A stretch of DNA of 11,507 bases from JBGLNJ01 sp964353405 (GCA_964353405.1 CAYGWJ010000042.1:1-11507), one strand, 5' to 3'; counted from the first letter of the stretch, positions 1-7,416 are shown. Notes: generated from the sequence alone by a model not told the origin. Translations and numbers: made by a program.

Positions 1-174
1 TCCCCGAAACTCCATGGCGGCTTTTGGTTCACCGGCAGCAGGGCGATAAACAGACGCCGCAATGATTTGTCATTCGCGATCTCGAAATGTCAGATCGGCT
101 AGTGCATCGAACATATCAAAACTTTTGTGGTCGGGTACTAGGTTACGATTTCTATCTGCATAGGAGTGTCAAGG
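1..174. other. Left-edge sequence before the first gene
   Basis: No gene can be named here. Reading + strand frame 1 is open from the edge to a TAG at 100-102 and frame 3 to a TGA at 63-65, so the 3' end of an upstream gene may be present, but neither short peptide is recognisable. The last 15 bases hold the ribosome-binding site AGGAG (162-166) of the next gene. No convincing -35/-10 pair was found. Confidence 0.4.
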
Positions 175-1263
175 ATGACTGTTGCTGCCAACCAAAGTAA
201 AGAACGCCCAAAACAAGACCTGTCCCCGGACCACACTCTTCCCGCCCTGTTTCTGGCCTGGTCGTCGCCCGGCCACACTCGGCGCAGCGAGTTGATGGCC
301 CGCAAACTCGGCATTCCCCTGCGGCGGGTCTATGTCCTCAAGATGAAGCTCTATCTGGCGCCGATACGCTATGTCATCCAGGCGGTCCTGACGCTGGTCA
401 CCTTACTCCGCGAGCGGCCCAAGGTGGTATTTGTCCAGAATCCTCCCATCTTTGCGCCGCTGTTCGCCTGGCTTTATTGCGTCATCACCGGCGCCGGCCT
501 GATCATTGACTCGCACACGGACGCATTACAGAGCCCCATCTGGCAATGGTCGTTACCCCTGCATCGCTTCCTGTCACGTCAGGCGCTGACCACGCTGGTG
601 ACGAATGAGCACCTTTGCCAGATCGTGAAAGGATGGGGAGCCAAGAGCCAAATCATTGTTGATGTTCCCAGCGAGTTCCCGGCTGGCAAACCTTACCCAC
701 TTGAGCATCCCTTCAACATAGCGATGGTGAGTTCATTTGCTCCGGATGAGCCTCTGGATAAAGTGGTTCAGGTAGCCAAGAGCCTGCCGAGCGTCGGCTT
801 TTACGTCACTGGCGATCCGGTGCAAGGCTTTAAGCGGCTGCCGGCTGATCTGCCTCCGAACCTGCACCTGACGGGCTTTCTGCCCGATGACGAGTACTAT
901 GGCCTATTGCGCTCAGTGCAGACTGTGATGGCGCTCACCAAAGAAGATCACACCATGCAGCGTGGCGCCTGTGAGGCGGTCTGGCTGGGCCAACCCATCG
1001 TCACTTCGGATTGGCCGGTGTTGCGCCAGACGTTTCATATGGGCACGGTACATGTAGACAACACTGTTGAGGGTATCCGATCTGGCGTGTTACAAGCTCG
1101 TGACCTTCACCAACAATTGTCCAACGATGTTGTGAATCTCCAGCGCGAGCGGCGACAGCAGTGGGAAGAAATTCTAACACAGTTGGAGAACTTGATCTTG
1201 ACTACGCCAGCCAGCCGCCAGAGGCAGCACAGCGCAGCGCCAGACATGCCCGAGCACGTTTAG
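175..1263 (+). CDS. GT4-like glycosyltransferase
   Basis: Probable GT-B glycosyltransferase adding a sugar from a nucleotide donor to a lipid-linked glycan at the inner face of the membrane. The 362-residue protein has an N-terminal half with hydrophobic helices at about 63-78 and 92-111, followed by IIDSHTDA (about 110-117). The C-terminal half has Rossmann-like segments (FNIAMVSSFAPDEP, VGFYVTGDP, NLHLTGFLPDDEYY) and a donor-site region with the GT4-like block TKEDHTMQRGACEAVWLGQP (about 255-274), which supplies the acidic residue expected near the nucleotide sugar. ATG at 175 is preferred to the in-frame GTG at 166, because AGGAG at 162-166 lies 8 nt before the ATG but overlaps the GTG. 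It ends 52 nt before the GDP-mannose dehydrogenase gene, consistent with one operon. Acceptor and donor cannot be read from sequence. Fold assignment is fairly sure; specificity is unknown. Confidence 0.8.
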   Translation: MTVAANQSKERPKQDLSPDHTLPALFLAWSSPGHTRRSELMARKLGIPLRRVYVLKMKLYLAPIRYVIQAVLTLVTLLRERPKVVFVQNPPIFAPLFAWLYCVITGAGLIIDSHTDALQSPIWQWSLPLHRFLSRQALTTLVTNEHLCQIVKGWGAKSQIIVDVPSEFPAGKPYPLEHPFNIAMVSSFAPDEPLDKVVQVAKSLPSVGFYVTGDPVQGFKRLPADLPPNLHLTGFLPDDEYYGLLRSVQTVMALTKEDHTMQRGACEAVWLGQPIVTSDWPVLRQTFHMGTVHVDNTVEGIRSGVLQARDLHQQLSNDVVNLQRERRQQWEEILTQLENLILTTPASRQRQHSAAPDMPEHV

Positions 1264-1315
1264 GGACTGGCATTCCACGGCGAGATGGTTCTAGCATCCG
1301 CGAAAGGATTAGAGA

Positions 1316-2635
1316 TTGTCTACCATCAGCATATTCGGGCTTGGGTACGTCGGCTCTGTCTCAATGGCTTGTCTTGCCCAGAGCGGACACGAGGTTATCG
1401 GTGTGGATGTCAATCCCACCAAAGTGGACATGATCAATGCAGGTCACAGCCCGATCATTGAAGAAGGTCTAGCCGACCTGGTACGCCAGGGTGTTGACAG
1501 GGGACAGATACGAGCCACAACAAACGCAGCCCAGGCTGTGGCCGAAAGCCATCTCTCGATCATTTGTGTCGGCACGCCCAGTCATCCAAATGGAAGTCTG
1601 AATTTGAACTATGTCAGACGTGTCTGCGGCGAGATTGGCCAGGCTTTACGGAACAAGGATGGCTACCACGTTGTGGTAGCCCGCAGCACCATGCTGCCTG
1701 GCAGCACCGAAGAGGTAGTGATTCCCCTCCTGGAGCAAACATCAGGCAAGAAGGCGGGACACGATTTTGGCGTCTGCTTTAACCCAGAGTTCCTGCGCGA
1801 GGGGAGTTCCATTCGCGACTTTTATGATCCGCCCTTTACGGTGATCGGCAGCGATGATGAGAGAGCCGCCGCCGTGGTGGCTGAGCTGTATTCGATGCTC
1901 AATGCACCTGTAACGGTCGTTCCCCTCAAGATTGCCGAGATGGTCAAGTATGCCAACAACGCTTTTCATGCTCTCAAGGTATCATTTGCCAACGAGATCG
2001 GCAACATCTGTAAGCAACAGGATATTGATAGCCATCAGGTGATGGAAATCTTTTGCCAGGACACCAAACTCAATCTTTCGTCCTATTATCTAAAGCCAGG
2101 GTTTGCGTTCGGTGGCTCTTGCCTGCCCAAGGATGTGCGGGCTCTGCTGTACCACAGCCGCCATTTGGATGTGAATCCCTTGGTCTTGGAATCCATCCTG
2201 CTCAGCAACCGCCAACAGATTGACGTCGCGTGCCGAATGGTGGAACGAACGGGCCGTAAGCGAGTAGGAGTATTGGGATTCAGCTTCAAAGCCGGCACAG
2301 ACGACTTGCGGGAAAGCCCCATTGTAGCGCTGATCGAGTATTTGATCGGTAAAGGCTACCAGGTAAAGGTCTATGACAGAAACGTTTCTCTGGCAAATTT
2401 GCAGGGCGCCAACCGTGCCTACATTGAGCAAGAGATTCCACACATTGCTTCCCTGATGTCGGACTCGATTGACGCGGTTTTAGACAACAGCGACGTGATT
2501 GTAGTCGGCAATAAATCTCGCGAGTTCAAGGATGTCTTGCCAAGATTACGAGATGACCAGGTGATGATTGATCTGGTACGTATCACGAAAGACCACCAGC
2601 CTTGCGCCGATCGCTACCAGGGTATCTGTTGGTAA
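1316..2635 (+). CDS. algD: GDP-mannose 6-dehydrogenase (AlgD type)
   Basis: Oxidises GDP-mannose with two NAD+ to GDP-mannuronic acid in the cytosol, the committed sugar-nucleotide step for mannuronate-containing polymers. The 439-residue length matches AlgD (about 436). Visible landmarks: N-terminal Rossmann motif GLGYVG (8-13); ICVGTPS (83-89); NPEFLREGSSIRDF (156-169); EMVKYANN (208-215) with the conserved Lys211; FAFGGSCLPKDVRAL (263-277) with the catalytic Cys269; SFKAGTDDLRESP (323-335); and a C-terminal EGICW-like end (QGICW), which I recall as typical of AlgD rather than of UDP-glucose dehydrogenases. That tail and the motif wording favour GDP-mannose over UDP-glucose. The start is TTG at 1316, supported by AAAGGA at 1303-1308, 7 nt upstream. 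It sits between two glycosyltransferases, so its product probably feeds this glycan. No alginate polymerase or epimerase gene is visible. Confidence 0.88.
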   Translation: MSTISIFGLGYVGSVSMACLAQSGHEVIGVDVNPTKVDMINAGHSPIIEEGLADLVRQGVDRGQIRATTNAAQAVAESHLSIICVGTPSHPNGSLNLNYVRRVCGEIGQALRNKDGYHVVVARSTMLPGSTEEVVIPLLEQTSGKKAGHDFGVCFNPEFLREGSSIRDFYDPPFTVIGSDDERAAAVVAELYSMLNAPVTVVPLKIAEMVKYANNAFHALKVSFANEIGNICKQQDIDSHQVMEIFCQDTKLNLSSYYLKPGFAFGGSCLPKDVRALLYHSRHLDVNPLVLESILLSNRQQIDVACRMVERTGRKRVGVLGFSFKAGTDDLRESPIVALIEYLIGKGYQVKVYDRNVSLANLQGANRAYIEQEIPHIASLMSDSIDAVLDNSDVIVVGNKSREFKDVLPRLRDDQVMIDLVRITKDHQPCADRYQGICW

Positions 2636-2657
2636 GCATTGGAGTCGAGGCTTTAGC

Positions 2658-2670
2658 AACTCATCGAGTT
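2658..2670. terminator. Small hairpin between converging genes
   Basis: AACTC (2658-2662) and GAGTT (2666-2670) form a 5-bp stem with a 3-nt loop in the 64-nt gap between the dehydrogenase and the minus-strand gene. There is no T-tract on either side. It is placed where a bidirectional terminator would be expected, but it is short enough to be chance. Confidence 0.2.
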
Positions 2671-2699
2671 ACCTGATGCACAAGTACGGCGATCTCGCC

Positions 2700-3833
2700 C
2701 TACCTGGATAGCATGGGATCACACCTTAACTCGCCTAGTTTGAGCACGCGCAATCTGCCAATCGGAATTTTGACAAGGTCGTTCTCCTTCAGGAGGCCCT
2801 TCCAAGGGTTTGTGGGTTTTCCATAGAAAGACTCGGCGTACAGGGAAAGGCCCCAGCCGTTGTCGCCGACATAGAGCCCATATTCCTGCATTGCTCGAGC
2901 CACTACTTTGGCGCCTGGGCTTAGACCAAGCGTATCCAGGTTGAGTGACGGATCTAGCTGCAAGTGAGCGCCAATCGGGATCGAGTTCGGGTCCGTGCTG
3001 AGGCCGCAATTGGTGCTGGCGGGTGGGTATACCAGACAGCCGCGTGGCCAGTCGTAAGCCATGACGAGTGCATGCCGGATATGCCCGGCTTTGACGTCGT
3101 CTGCAAAAATCAGGCCCGCCGCCAGTGGAAAACCTGACCCGCGCGCACTTCCTGAACCATAGGGTCTCACACCGCTTCCGGTCAGGTCAAATGTCGTGCC
3201 GTACCCGGCTTTCCAAGATCCATCTGGCAGCTTTTGTGTGTTCCACATATCCCACGACTTGTGCTGTTCCATATCGAGGATCAGCATATGGGCATCGCTG
3301 CCTGGATCAGGGACAGCCTCATTAGGAATAGGTACCTGGTCAAAGTCAGGGCCACAATACCCGTCTGTACAGGTAACTTTGTATTTGGGCGTTGAGCTGT
3401 TGGCTTTCCAAACGGGCACGGTGTAGGTGTAGACATTGGTCCAGAATACCGGGCTCCACGATTTCTGGAGGTCGGCGATCATCGCGGGAGAGTTTGGATC
3501 TATCTCAGGATTCGCCGGGATCGGAATGTTCCACGGGCTGGCATCTGAAAAAGGTCGCCAGGTTCCAGTTTGCAGTACGAGTGGCAAGAACGTAGTAAAG
3601 CTGCCAGATGCTCTCAAAGTACTTGTTCTCGATCCGTCCCAGTTGCCGAGCGCGGGCGGCACTCCAGTGTTCTTGGAACTAGACAGCAAAACCATAATCT
3701 GGAAGATCAGCACACAACTTGCGACCCAAGACCAGCGGAGAAATTTCTTCCTGTTCGAGTGCTGAAGGTGGACATCCAAGCTATCACGGCGAGTAGAGAT
3801 TGAGACTTGGGCACACGACTGCTGCTTACTCAT
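2700..3833 (-). CDS. Membrane-anchored extracytoplasmic protein, unknown function
   Basis: I do not recognise a characterised family. The 377-residue protein has a basic N-terminal stretch ending RKKFLRW, one hydrophobic segment at about 32-52 (signal anchor or uncleaved signal), and a low-complexity Ser/Thr/Gly linker with FLPLVLQ (82-88), a tract I associate with Chloroflexota surface proteins. A globular region follows from about 91 to 372 with PFSDASPWNIPIP, SDAHMLILD, GYGTTFDLTGSG, ARGSGFPLAAGLI, GHIRHALVM, PIGAHLQLDPSLNLDTLGLSP and QEYGLYVGDNG. The wording recalls a widespread set of uncharacterised secreted bacterial proteins. Cysteines at about 155/160 and 266/276 could form disulfides outside the cell. 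ATG at 3833 is chosen because AAGGA lies about 8 nt upstream in coding sense; the longer frame to 3917 would overlap the promoter region of the next gene. It is the only minus-strand gene in the glycan locus. A role in glycan binding or cleavage is inferred from position only. Confidence 0.75.
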   Translation of the reverse strand: MSKQQSCAQVSISTRRDSLDVHLQHSNRKKFLRWSWVASCVLIFQIMVLLSSSKNTGVPPALGNWDGSRTSTLRASGSFTTFLPLVLQTGTWRPFSDASPWNIPIPANPEIDPNSPAMIADLQKSWSPVFWTNVYTYTVPVWKANSSTPKYKVTCTDGYCGPDFDQVPIPNEAVPDPGSDAHMLILDMEQHKSWDMWNTQKLPDGSWKAGYGTTFDLTGSGVRPYGSGSARGSGFPLAAGLIFADDVKAGHIRHALVMAYDWPRGCLVYPPASTNCGLSTDPNSIPIGAHLQLDPSLNLDTLGLSPGAKVVARAMQEYGLYVGDNGWGLSLYAESFYGKPTNPWKGLLKENDLVKIPIGRLRVLKLGELRCDPMLSR

Positions 3834-3880
3834 AGCTCTGATCCTTTCCAACATATTTTGGTCTTTCCAGGCGGGCCCAT

Positions 3881-3910
3881 TTGAGCCTGTCTGCCTGATG
3901 AGCATATTTC
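3881..3910 (+). promoter_or_regulatory. Possible promoter for the second glycosyltransferase
   Basis: In the 101-nt divergent spacer, TTGAGC (3881-3886) is followed after 18 nt by TATTTC (3905-3910), or after 17 nt by ATATTT. This is a weak sigma-70-like pair placing transcription start near 3917, shortly before the chosen TTG start at 3935. A separate promoter is needed here because the neighbouring gene on the left runs the other way. The match is poor and unproven. Confidence 0.25.
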
Positions 3911-3934
3911 TTGTCATATTTGGAGCGAAAAGCC

Positions 3935-5095
3935 TTGACCCAACGAGCTGCCATTGTCAGACTGAACTATTACCCCCAGGACATGCTAGTCCGTCGCGAG
4001 GCGGCTGCCCTACAGAGTATTGGCTTTGACGTAGACATTTTCTGTCTGCGCGGAAACGAACCGGCGGAAGAAGTCATTGACGGCATCCATATTCACCGTT
4101 TACCCCTTGAACGGAAAAAACGAGGGGCCGGCCGCAACCTGTTAGAGTACCTGGCCTTCTTTTTCCTCGCTGCCTCCAGTCTCACGGCTCTGCATCTGCG
4201 CCGCCCCTTTACTGTGATACAAGTGAACACCATGCCGGATTTTTTGGTGTTCGCTACCCTTATTCCTCGACTGTTAGGGGCCAAAGTCACTTTACAAGTC
4301 TACGAGCCGATGCCAGAACTGTGGGCGACCAAATTCAAGTCGCCCCTCACCATCACACTGTTAAAGCTCAGCGAGCAGTGGAGCCTGCGGTATGCGCATA
4401 CTGCGTTTACCGTAACGCAGTCTCTAAAAGAAAGACTGGTATCCCGAGGCGCTGACCCCGACAAAATCACAGTGGTCCTCAATGTGCCCGATGCATGTCT
4501 TTTTGGACGGGTGTCTCCACGTTCGGCGCCGTCAAACGGCGATGGCTTTACCCTGATCTGTCACGGCGCTATCGAAGAACGGTATGGTCACGATACCATG
4601 CTACAGGCTATGGCCGCCATTCGATCATCCATTCCCGGCCTTCGACTGCGGATTACGGGTGACGGCGGTTACCGTGACGCGTTCCTGGCCCAAATAGAGG
4701 CTTTGGGATTGCAGGATCGCGTGCAGTATCTGGGCTACGTCTCGCTGGACCAACTGATCGCAGAACTGGGCCAGGCTGACGTTGGCATTGTCGCTCAAAA
4801 GGCTTCCCCCTATTCACATTTGGTTCATACCGGCAAGATGTACGATTACATGGCCTTTGGCAAACCCGTCATTGCCTCGCGCCTTCAGGCCGTGCAAGCC
4901 TATTTTGATGAAGACAGCCTGTGTTTCTTTGCGCCGGGCGACCCTGACGACCTGGCCTGCGCTATCCTTGAACTATTTCAGCAGCCAGATAAACGGCAGG
5001 TGTTGATTGGCAATTCTCAAAAGCTATACGATCAATACAAGTGGGAGAAGCAAAAAGAGACCTATCTATCCGTGTATCGCGCATTGTTAGAATAA
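3935..5095 (+). CDS. GT4 family glycosyltransferase
   Basis: Retaining GT-B glycosyltransferase (glycosyl transferases group 1) acting in the cytosol or at the membrane face on a growing glycan. In the 386-residue form the N-terminal acceptor domain carries IVRLNYYPQDMLVRREAAAL, the typical first strand and helix, a hydrophobic helix at about 73-86, and IQVNTMPDF. The C-terminal donor domain has LICHGAIEERYG (about 207-218), LRITGDGGYRD (238-248), VQYLGYVSLDQLIAELGQADVGIV, and KMYDYMAFGKPVIASR (about 301-316), the classic donor-site block of GT4 enzymes. The start is set at TTG 3935: GGAG at 3922-3925 lies 9 nt upstream, whereas TTG 3911 has no such site. The C terminus ends at 5095, 17 nt before the deacetylase-like gene, so the two are probably co-transcribed. 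Donor and acceptor are unknown. The domain organisation resembles mannosyl- and glucosyltransferases of exopolysaccharide clusters. Confidence 0.88.
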   Translation: MTQRAAIVRLNYYPQDMLVRREAAALQSIGFDVDIFCLRGNEPAEEVIDGIHIHRLPLERKKRGAGRNLLEYLAFFFLAASSLTALHLRRPFTVIQVNTMPDFLVFATLIPRLLGAKVTLQVYEPMPELWATKFKSPLTITLLKLSEQWSLRYAHTAFTVTQSLKERLVSRGADPDKITVVLNVPDACLFGRVSPRSAPSNGDGFTLICHGAIEERYGHDTMLQAMAAIRSSIPGLRLRITGDGGYRDAFLAQIEALGLQDRVQYLGYVSLDQLIAELGQADVGIVAQKASPYSHLVHTGKMYDYMAFGKPVIASRLQAVQAYFDEDSLCFFAPGDPDDLACAILELFQQPDKRQVLIGNSQKLYDQYKWEKQKETYLSVYRALLE

Positions 5096-5112
5096 CTCTT
5101 GCATTTGTCACT

Positions 5113-6396
5113 ATGAATCCAATTTCTGTCGCGATCAAGGGCAAAGGACCACTCAACTTTCTGCGGCGCGCCACGAGCATCGCTAGACGCTATGGGGCAA
5201 CACCGGGCAAGATGGAACGCGCATTAGCACAGTTCGTTCTCATTCTGGATCGGTTCGGATGCAGTGCCACCTTTCCCATCACCCTCGTAGCCCTGCAACG
5301 CCATCCACGCCTCATTGGCAAGTATCATGCTCAGGGCATCGAATTTGCAGTCCATGGTTACCGCCACCTGGACCACTCTCAACTATCTCGGGCCGATCAG
5401 TTGGCGCACTTGACGCTAGCCCGGCAGGTTATGGTCCGCTCGGGCATTCGGGCACAGGGATTTCGCGGCCCATATTTGCGCCGGAATCCTGACACGCTGG
5501 CAGCGCTCCAGCAGCAAGGCTTTACCTATGATAACAGCCAAGCGCTTGCCTGGGACGTGCTAGATGGCGCCGATACATCCGCCTATCGGCACGTTTTAGG
5601 CTTTTATAAAGCGCTATCTGCCAGTGACTATCCCTCTCTGCCCAGCCTTGAAGAAAACCTGGTGTGCATGCCCTATAGCCTGCCGGATGACGAGGCGCTG
5701 GTGGAGCGCCTGGCTCTGAAAACCCCTGATCAAATGAGTGCTCCCTGGTTGGCTATCTTGCGCCGCACCTATGAATTGGGCGAACTATTTACACTGGGGT
5801 TGCACCCCGAGCGTATAGCCATCTGTCGAGAACCTCTGGCTGCCGTTCTGGGTGAAGCTTGCCAGCTCACGCCTTCCGTTTGGATCGCGCGCCTCGACGA
5901 AATCGCTGCTTGGTGGCGCGCTCGCGCTGCCGTTACTTGCGAGATGGCCGATACGGGTGATGGGCAGTTCCGGATCGCTGTAAAAGGCCCCGCCAGCCTG
6001 ACTATCTTGGCCCGTGCCGTTCAAGTAGAAGCGCCCACCAGGCCCTGGCTGGGTGGTTATCGGCGGGTTGATGCTCTCTCATTCACAGTGCAAGCCGACA
6101 GACGGCCCTGGATCGGCATGACTGCCCGTAGCTCGACCAAGCTGTTCAACTTCTTGTGGCAACAAGGGTATTTGGTCGAGACAGCGGCCGACGCTTGCTG
6201 CCACTCCATATGCATTGATCAGACCGCTTTTACGGCGCGGGACGAGCGGGCATTATTGGCCCGGCTCGAAGAGACTGAGACTCCCCTGGTGCGGCTGGGC
6301 CGCTGGCCGAATGGGGCCCGCAGCGCCCTGTCCATCACCGGCGACATAGACGCCCTGACTTTATGGGACTATGGTTTGCGTCTCGTCGGGAGGTGA
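5113..6396 (+). CDS. Polysaccharide deacetylase-like protein, atypical layout
   Basis: Related to the NodB-fold (carbohydrate esterase 4) deacetylases, which remove N- or O-acetyl groups from glycans using a metal ion. In the 427-residue form: LDRFGCSATFPIT (about 45-57) is the usual strand after the first helix; HGYRHLDH (81-88) matches the metal-binding His-x3-4-His motif; FRGPYLRRNPDTLAAL (117-132) matches the Arg-Pro motif; TLGLHPERI (227-235) matches the late Leu-His-Pro motif; and WIARLDEIAAWW (257-268) ends the barrel. The usual first motif (Asp-Asp after a Thr-Phe) is absent at the N terminus, yet GARSALSITGDIDALTLWDY near the C terminus (about 401-420) looks like such a motif. Residues about 270-396 form an extra region of unknown fold. 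No signal peptide is evident, so it may act in the cytosol. ATG 5113 is chosen because GTG 5041 would overlap the previous gene by 55 nt; neither has a clear Shine-Dalgarno. Catalytic activity is uncertain. Confidence 0.72.
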   Translation: MNPISVAIKGKGPLNFLRRATSIARRYGATPGKMERALAQFVLILDRFGCSATFPITLVALQRHPRLIGKYHAQGIEFAVHGYRHLDHSQLSRADQLAHLTLARQVMVRSGIRAQGFRGPYLRRNPDTLAALQQQGFTYDNSQALAWDVLDGADTSAYRHVLGFYKALSASDYPSLPSLEENLVCMPYSLPDDEALVERLALKTPDQMSAPWLAILRRTYELGELFTLGLHPERIAICREPLAAVLGEACQLTPSVWIARLDEIAAWWRARAAVTCEMADTGDGQFRIAVKGPASLTILARAVQVEAPTRPWLGGYRRVDALSFTVQADRRPWIGMTARSSTKLFNFLWQQGYLVETAADACCHSICIDQTAFTARDERALLARLEETETPLVRLGRWPNGARSALSITGDIDALTLWDYGLRLVGR

Positions 6397-6849
6397 AATG
6401 ATACAGGGCGTTTCCAGCTTGGACTTTGGACAACGCGTGGCAAGCAATTTGCCATCACAAAAGCCTTTTCGCCACGCTGGTGGAATTATTCGGGCGTTTG
6501 AGCAGCTTGGCGACATTCCGAAACTGCCAAATAATCCGCTCCTGCGGCCCAAGCCCAGCAAGCGCCATTACTCGCTTGTCATAAGTTTGTCCAAAGTCCA
6601 ATCCAGCACAATAGAGGTTTATGTCTGCAGTTGGATGCCGAGAAAACTCTGACCCCATCATATCACTTGGTCCGTTGTACAGCAATAGGAAAATGGTACG
6701 AATAGGTTGAGGCACTGCGAGAGCATCAATCTTTTGAACGCAGCCGGAGAATTGCTTCAGCGCCCGAACTATGAACGACAATAGCTGGCTCAATTGGAAC
6801 CGCATCCGATCCTACAAAACAGTCATAATCGCAAAACCAGGAGCAGCAA
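6397..6849. other. 453-nt stretch without a convincing gene
   Basis: Both strands carry short open frames (about 116 codons on the minus strand, 6455-6805; about 93 on the plus strand, 6371-6652), but none has a ribosome-binding site, recognisable motif or codon pattern like its neighbours. The stretch contains a 15-bp perfect inverted repeat. It may be a decayed gene or insertion scar, or a long untranslated leader for the acyltransferase. The last 11 nt (AGGAG at 6839-6843) are the ribosome-binding site of that gene. Confidence 0.5.
6419..6601. repeat. 15-bp perfect inverted repeat pair
   Basis: TTGGACTTTGGACAA at 6419-6433 recurs as its exact reverse complement at 6587-6601, with 153 nt between. 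Similarity continues weakly beyond one side of each arm (TGGCAAGC against TGACAAGC). Arms this long and close are unlikely by chance. They could be the ends of a very small non-autonomous element or the scar of an inverted duplication. No target-site duplication was identified. Confidence 0.5.
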
Positions 6850-7416
6850 ATGTTCCGAGAGAAGATTGAACGAATCCTTTTGAGAATCAAGGGAGAAATG
6901 ACTCTTGGTGGACAAGTGACGCTGAAGGCTCTCGTCAAGAGGGGACTCAAGATCGGTGACAATTGTAATATCGGGCCTGGGGTCATTATTGATCCACCTC
7001 ATTGTTGGCACATAGAGATCGGCAATAATGTCACTTTTGCTCCGAACGTGTACATCCTTGCTCATGACGCTAGCACCAAAAAGCATCTGGGGTATACCCG
7101 TGTTGGAAAAGTCAAAATCGGCGATAATGTCTTCGTAGGAGCTGGGACGATTGTTTTGCCCCATGTGACAATAGGTTCGAATACGATCATTGGCGCTGCA
7201 AGTCTGGTAGATCGGGACATACCCGATAACGTTGTTGCGGCGGGCAGTCCAGCAAGAATACTTTGTACCCTGGAAAGCTTTTTGAAGAAACACAAAGAAC
7301 AGATGGAACATTCACCCTGCTTTGATGAAAGGTACACCTTGATCAAGGGTGTAACGCCAGAAATGAAAAATGAGATGAATCAAAGAATGGTTGATGGCCT
7401 GGGATACACAGTTTAG
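6850..7416 (+). CDS. Left-handed beta-helix acyltransferase
   Basis: Hexapeptide-repeat O- or N-acyltransferase, probably using acetyl-CoA and working as a trimer in the cytosol on a sugar or sugar nucleotide of this glycan. The 188-residue protein has the imperfect [LIV]-G-x4 repeats of the left-handed beta helix (LKIGDNCNIGPGVII, IEIGNNVTFAPNVYI, VKIGDNVFVGAGTIVLPHVTIGSNTIIGAASLV). ILAHDAS (69-75) holds the likely catalytic His72, as in the maltose/galactoside acetyltransferase group. VVAAGSPARI (128-137) is the standard closing turn. A C-terminal tail of about 45 charged residues follows. ATG 6850 is preceded by AGGAG (6839-6843) at 6 nt. It differs in A+T richness from its neighbours and follows a gene-free stretch, so it may have been acquired separately. 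A role like WbpD-type N-acetylation is possible but no aminotransferase is in the window. Confidence 0.87.
   Translation: MFREKIERILLRIKGEMTLGGQVTLKALVKRGLKIGDNCNIGPGVIIDPPHCWHIEIGNNVTFAPNVYILAHDASTKKHLGYTRVGKVKIGDNVFVGAGTIVLPHVTIGSNTIIGAASLVDRDIPDNVVAAGSPARILCTLESFLKKHKEQMEHSPCFDERYTLIKGVTPEMKNEMNQRMVDGLGYTV

Noticed and set aside
3834..3917. Longer N terminus for the minus-strand anchored protein (start at 3917)
   Set aside because: It would cover the divergent promoter region and the extra 28 residues are unremarkable, while ATG 3833 has a well-placed ribosome-binding site.
5041..5112. GTG start at 5041 for the deacetylase-like gene
   Set aside because: It would overlap the preceding glycosyltransferase by 55 nt and adds residues unlike the family start. 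ATG 5113 lies just after that gene's stop.
6455..6805. Minus-strand open frame of 116 codons in the gene-free gap
   Set aside because: No ribosome-binding site, no recognisable motif, and it spans one arm of the inverted repeat. Kept only as a possible remnant in the gap description.
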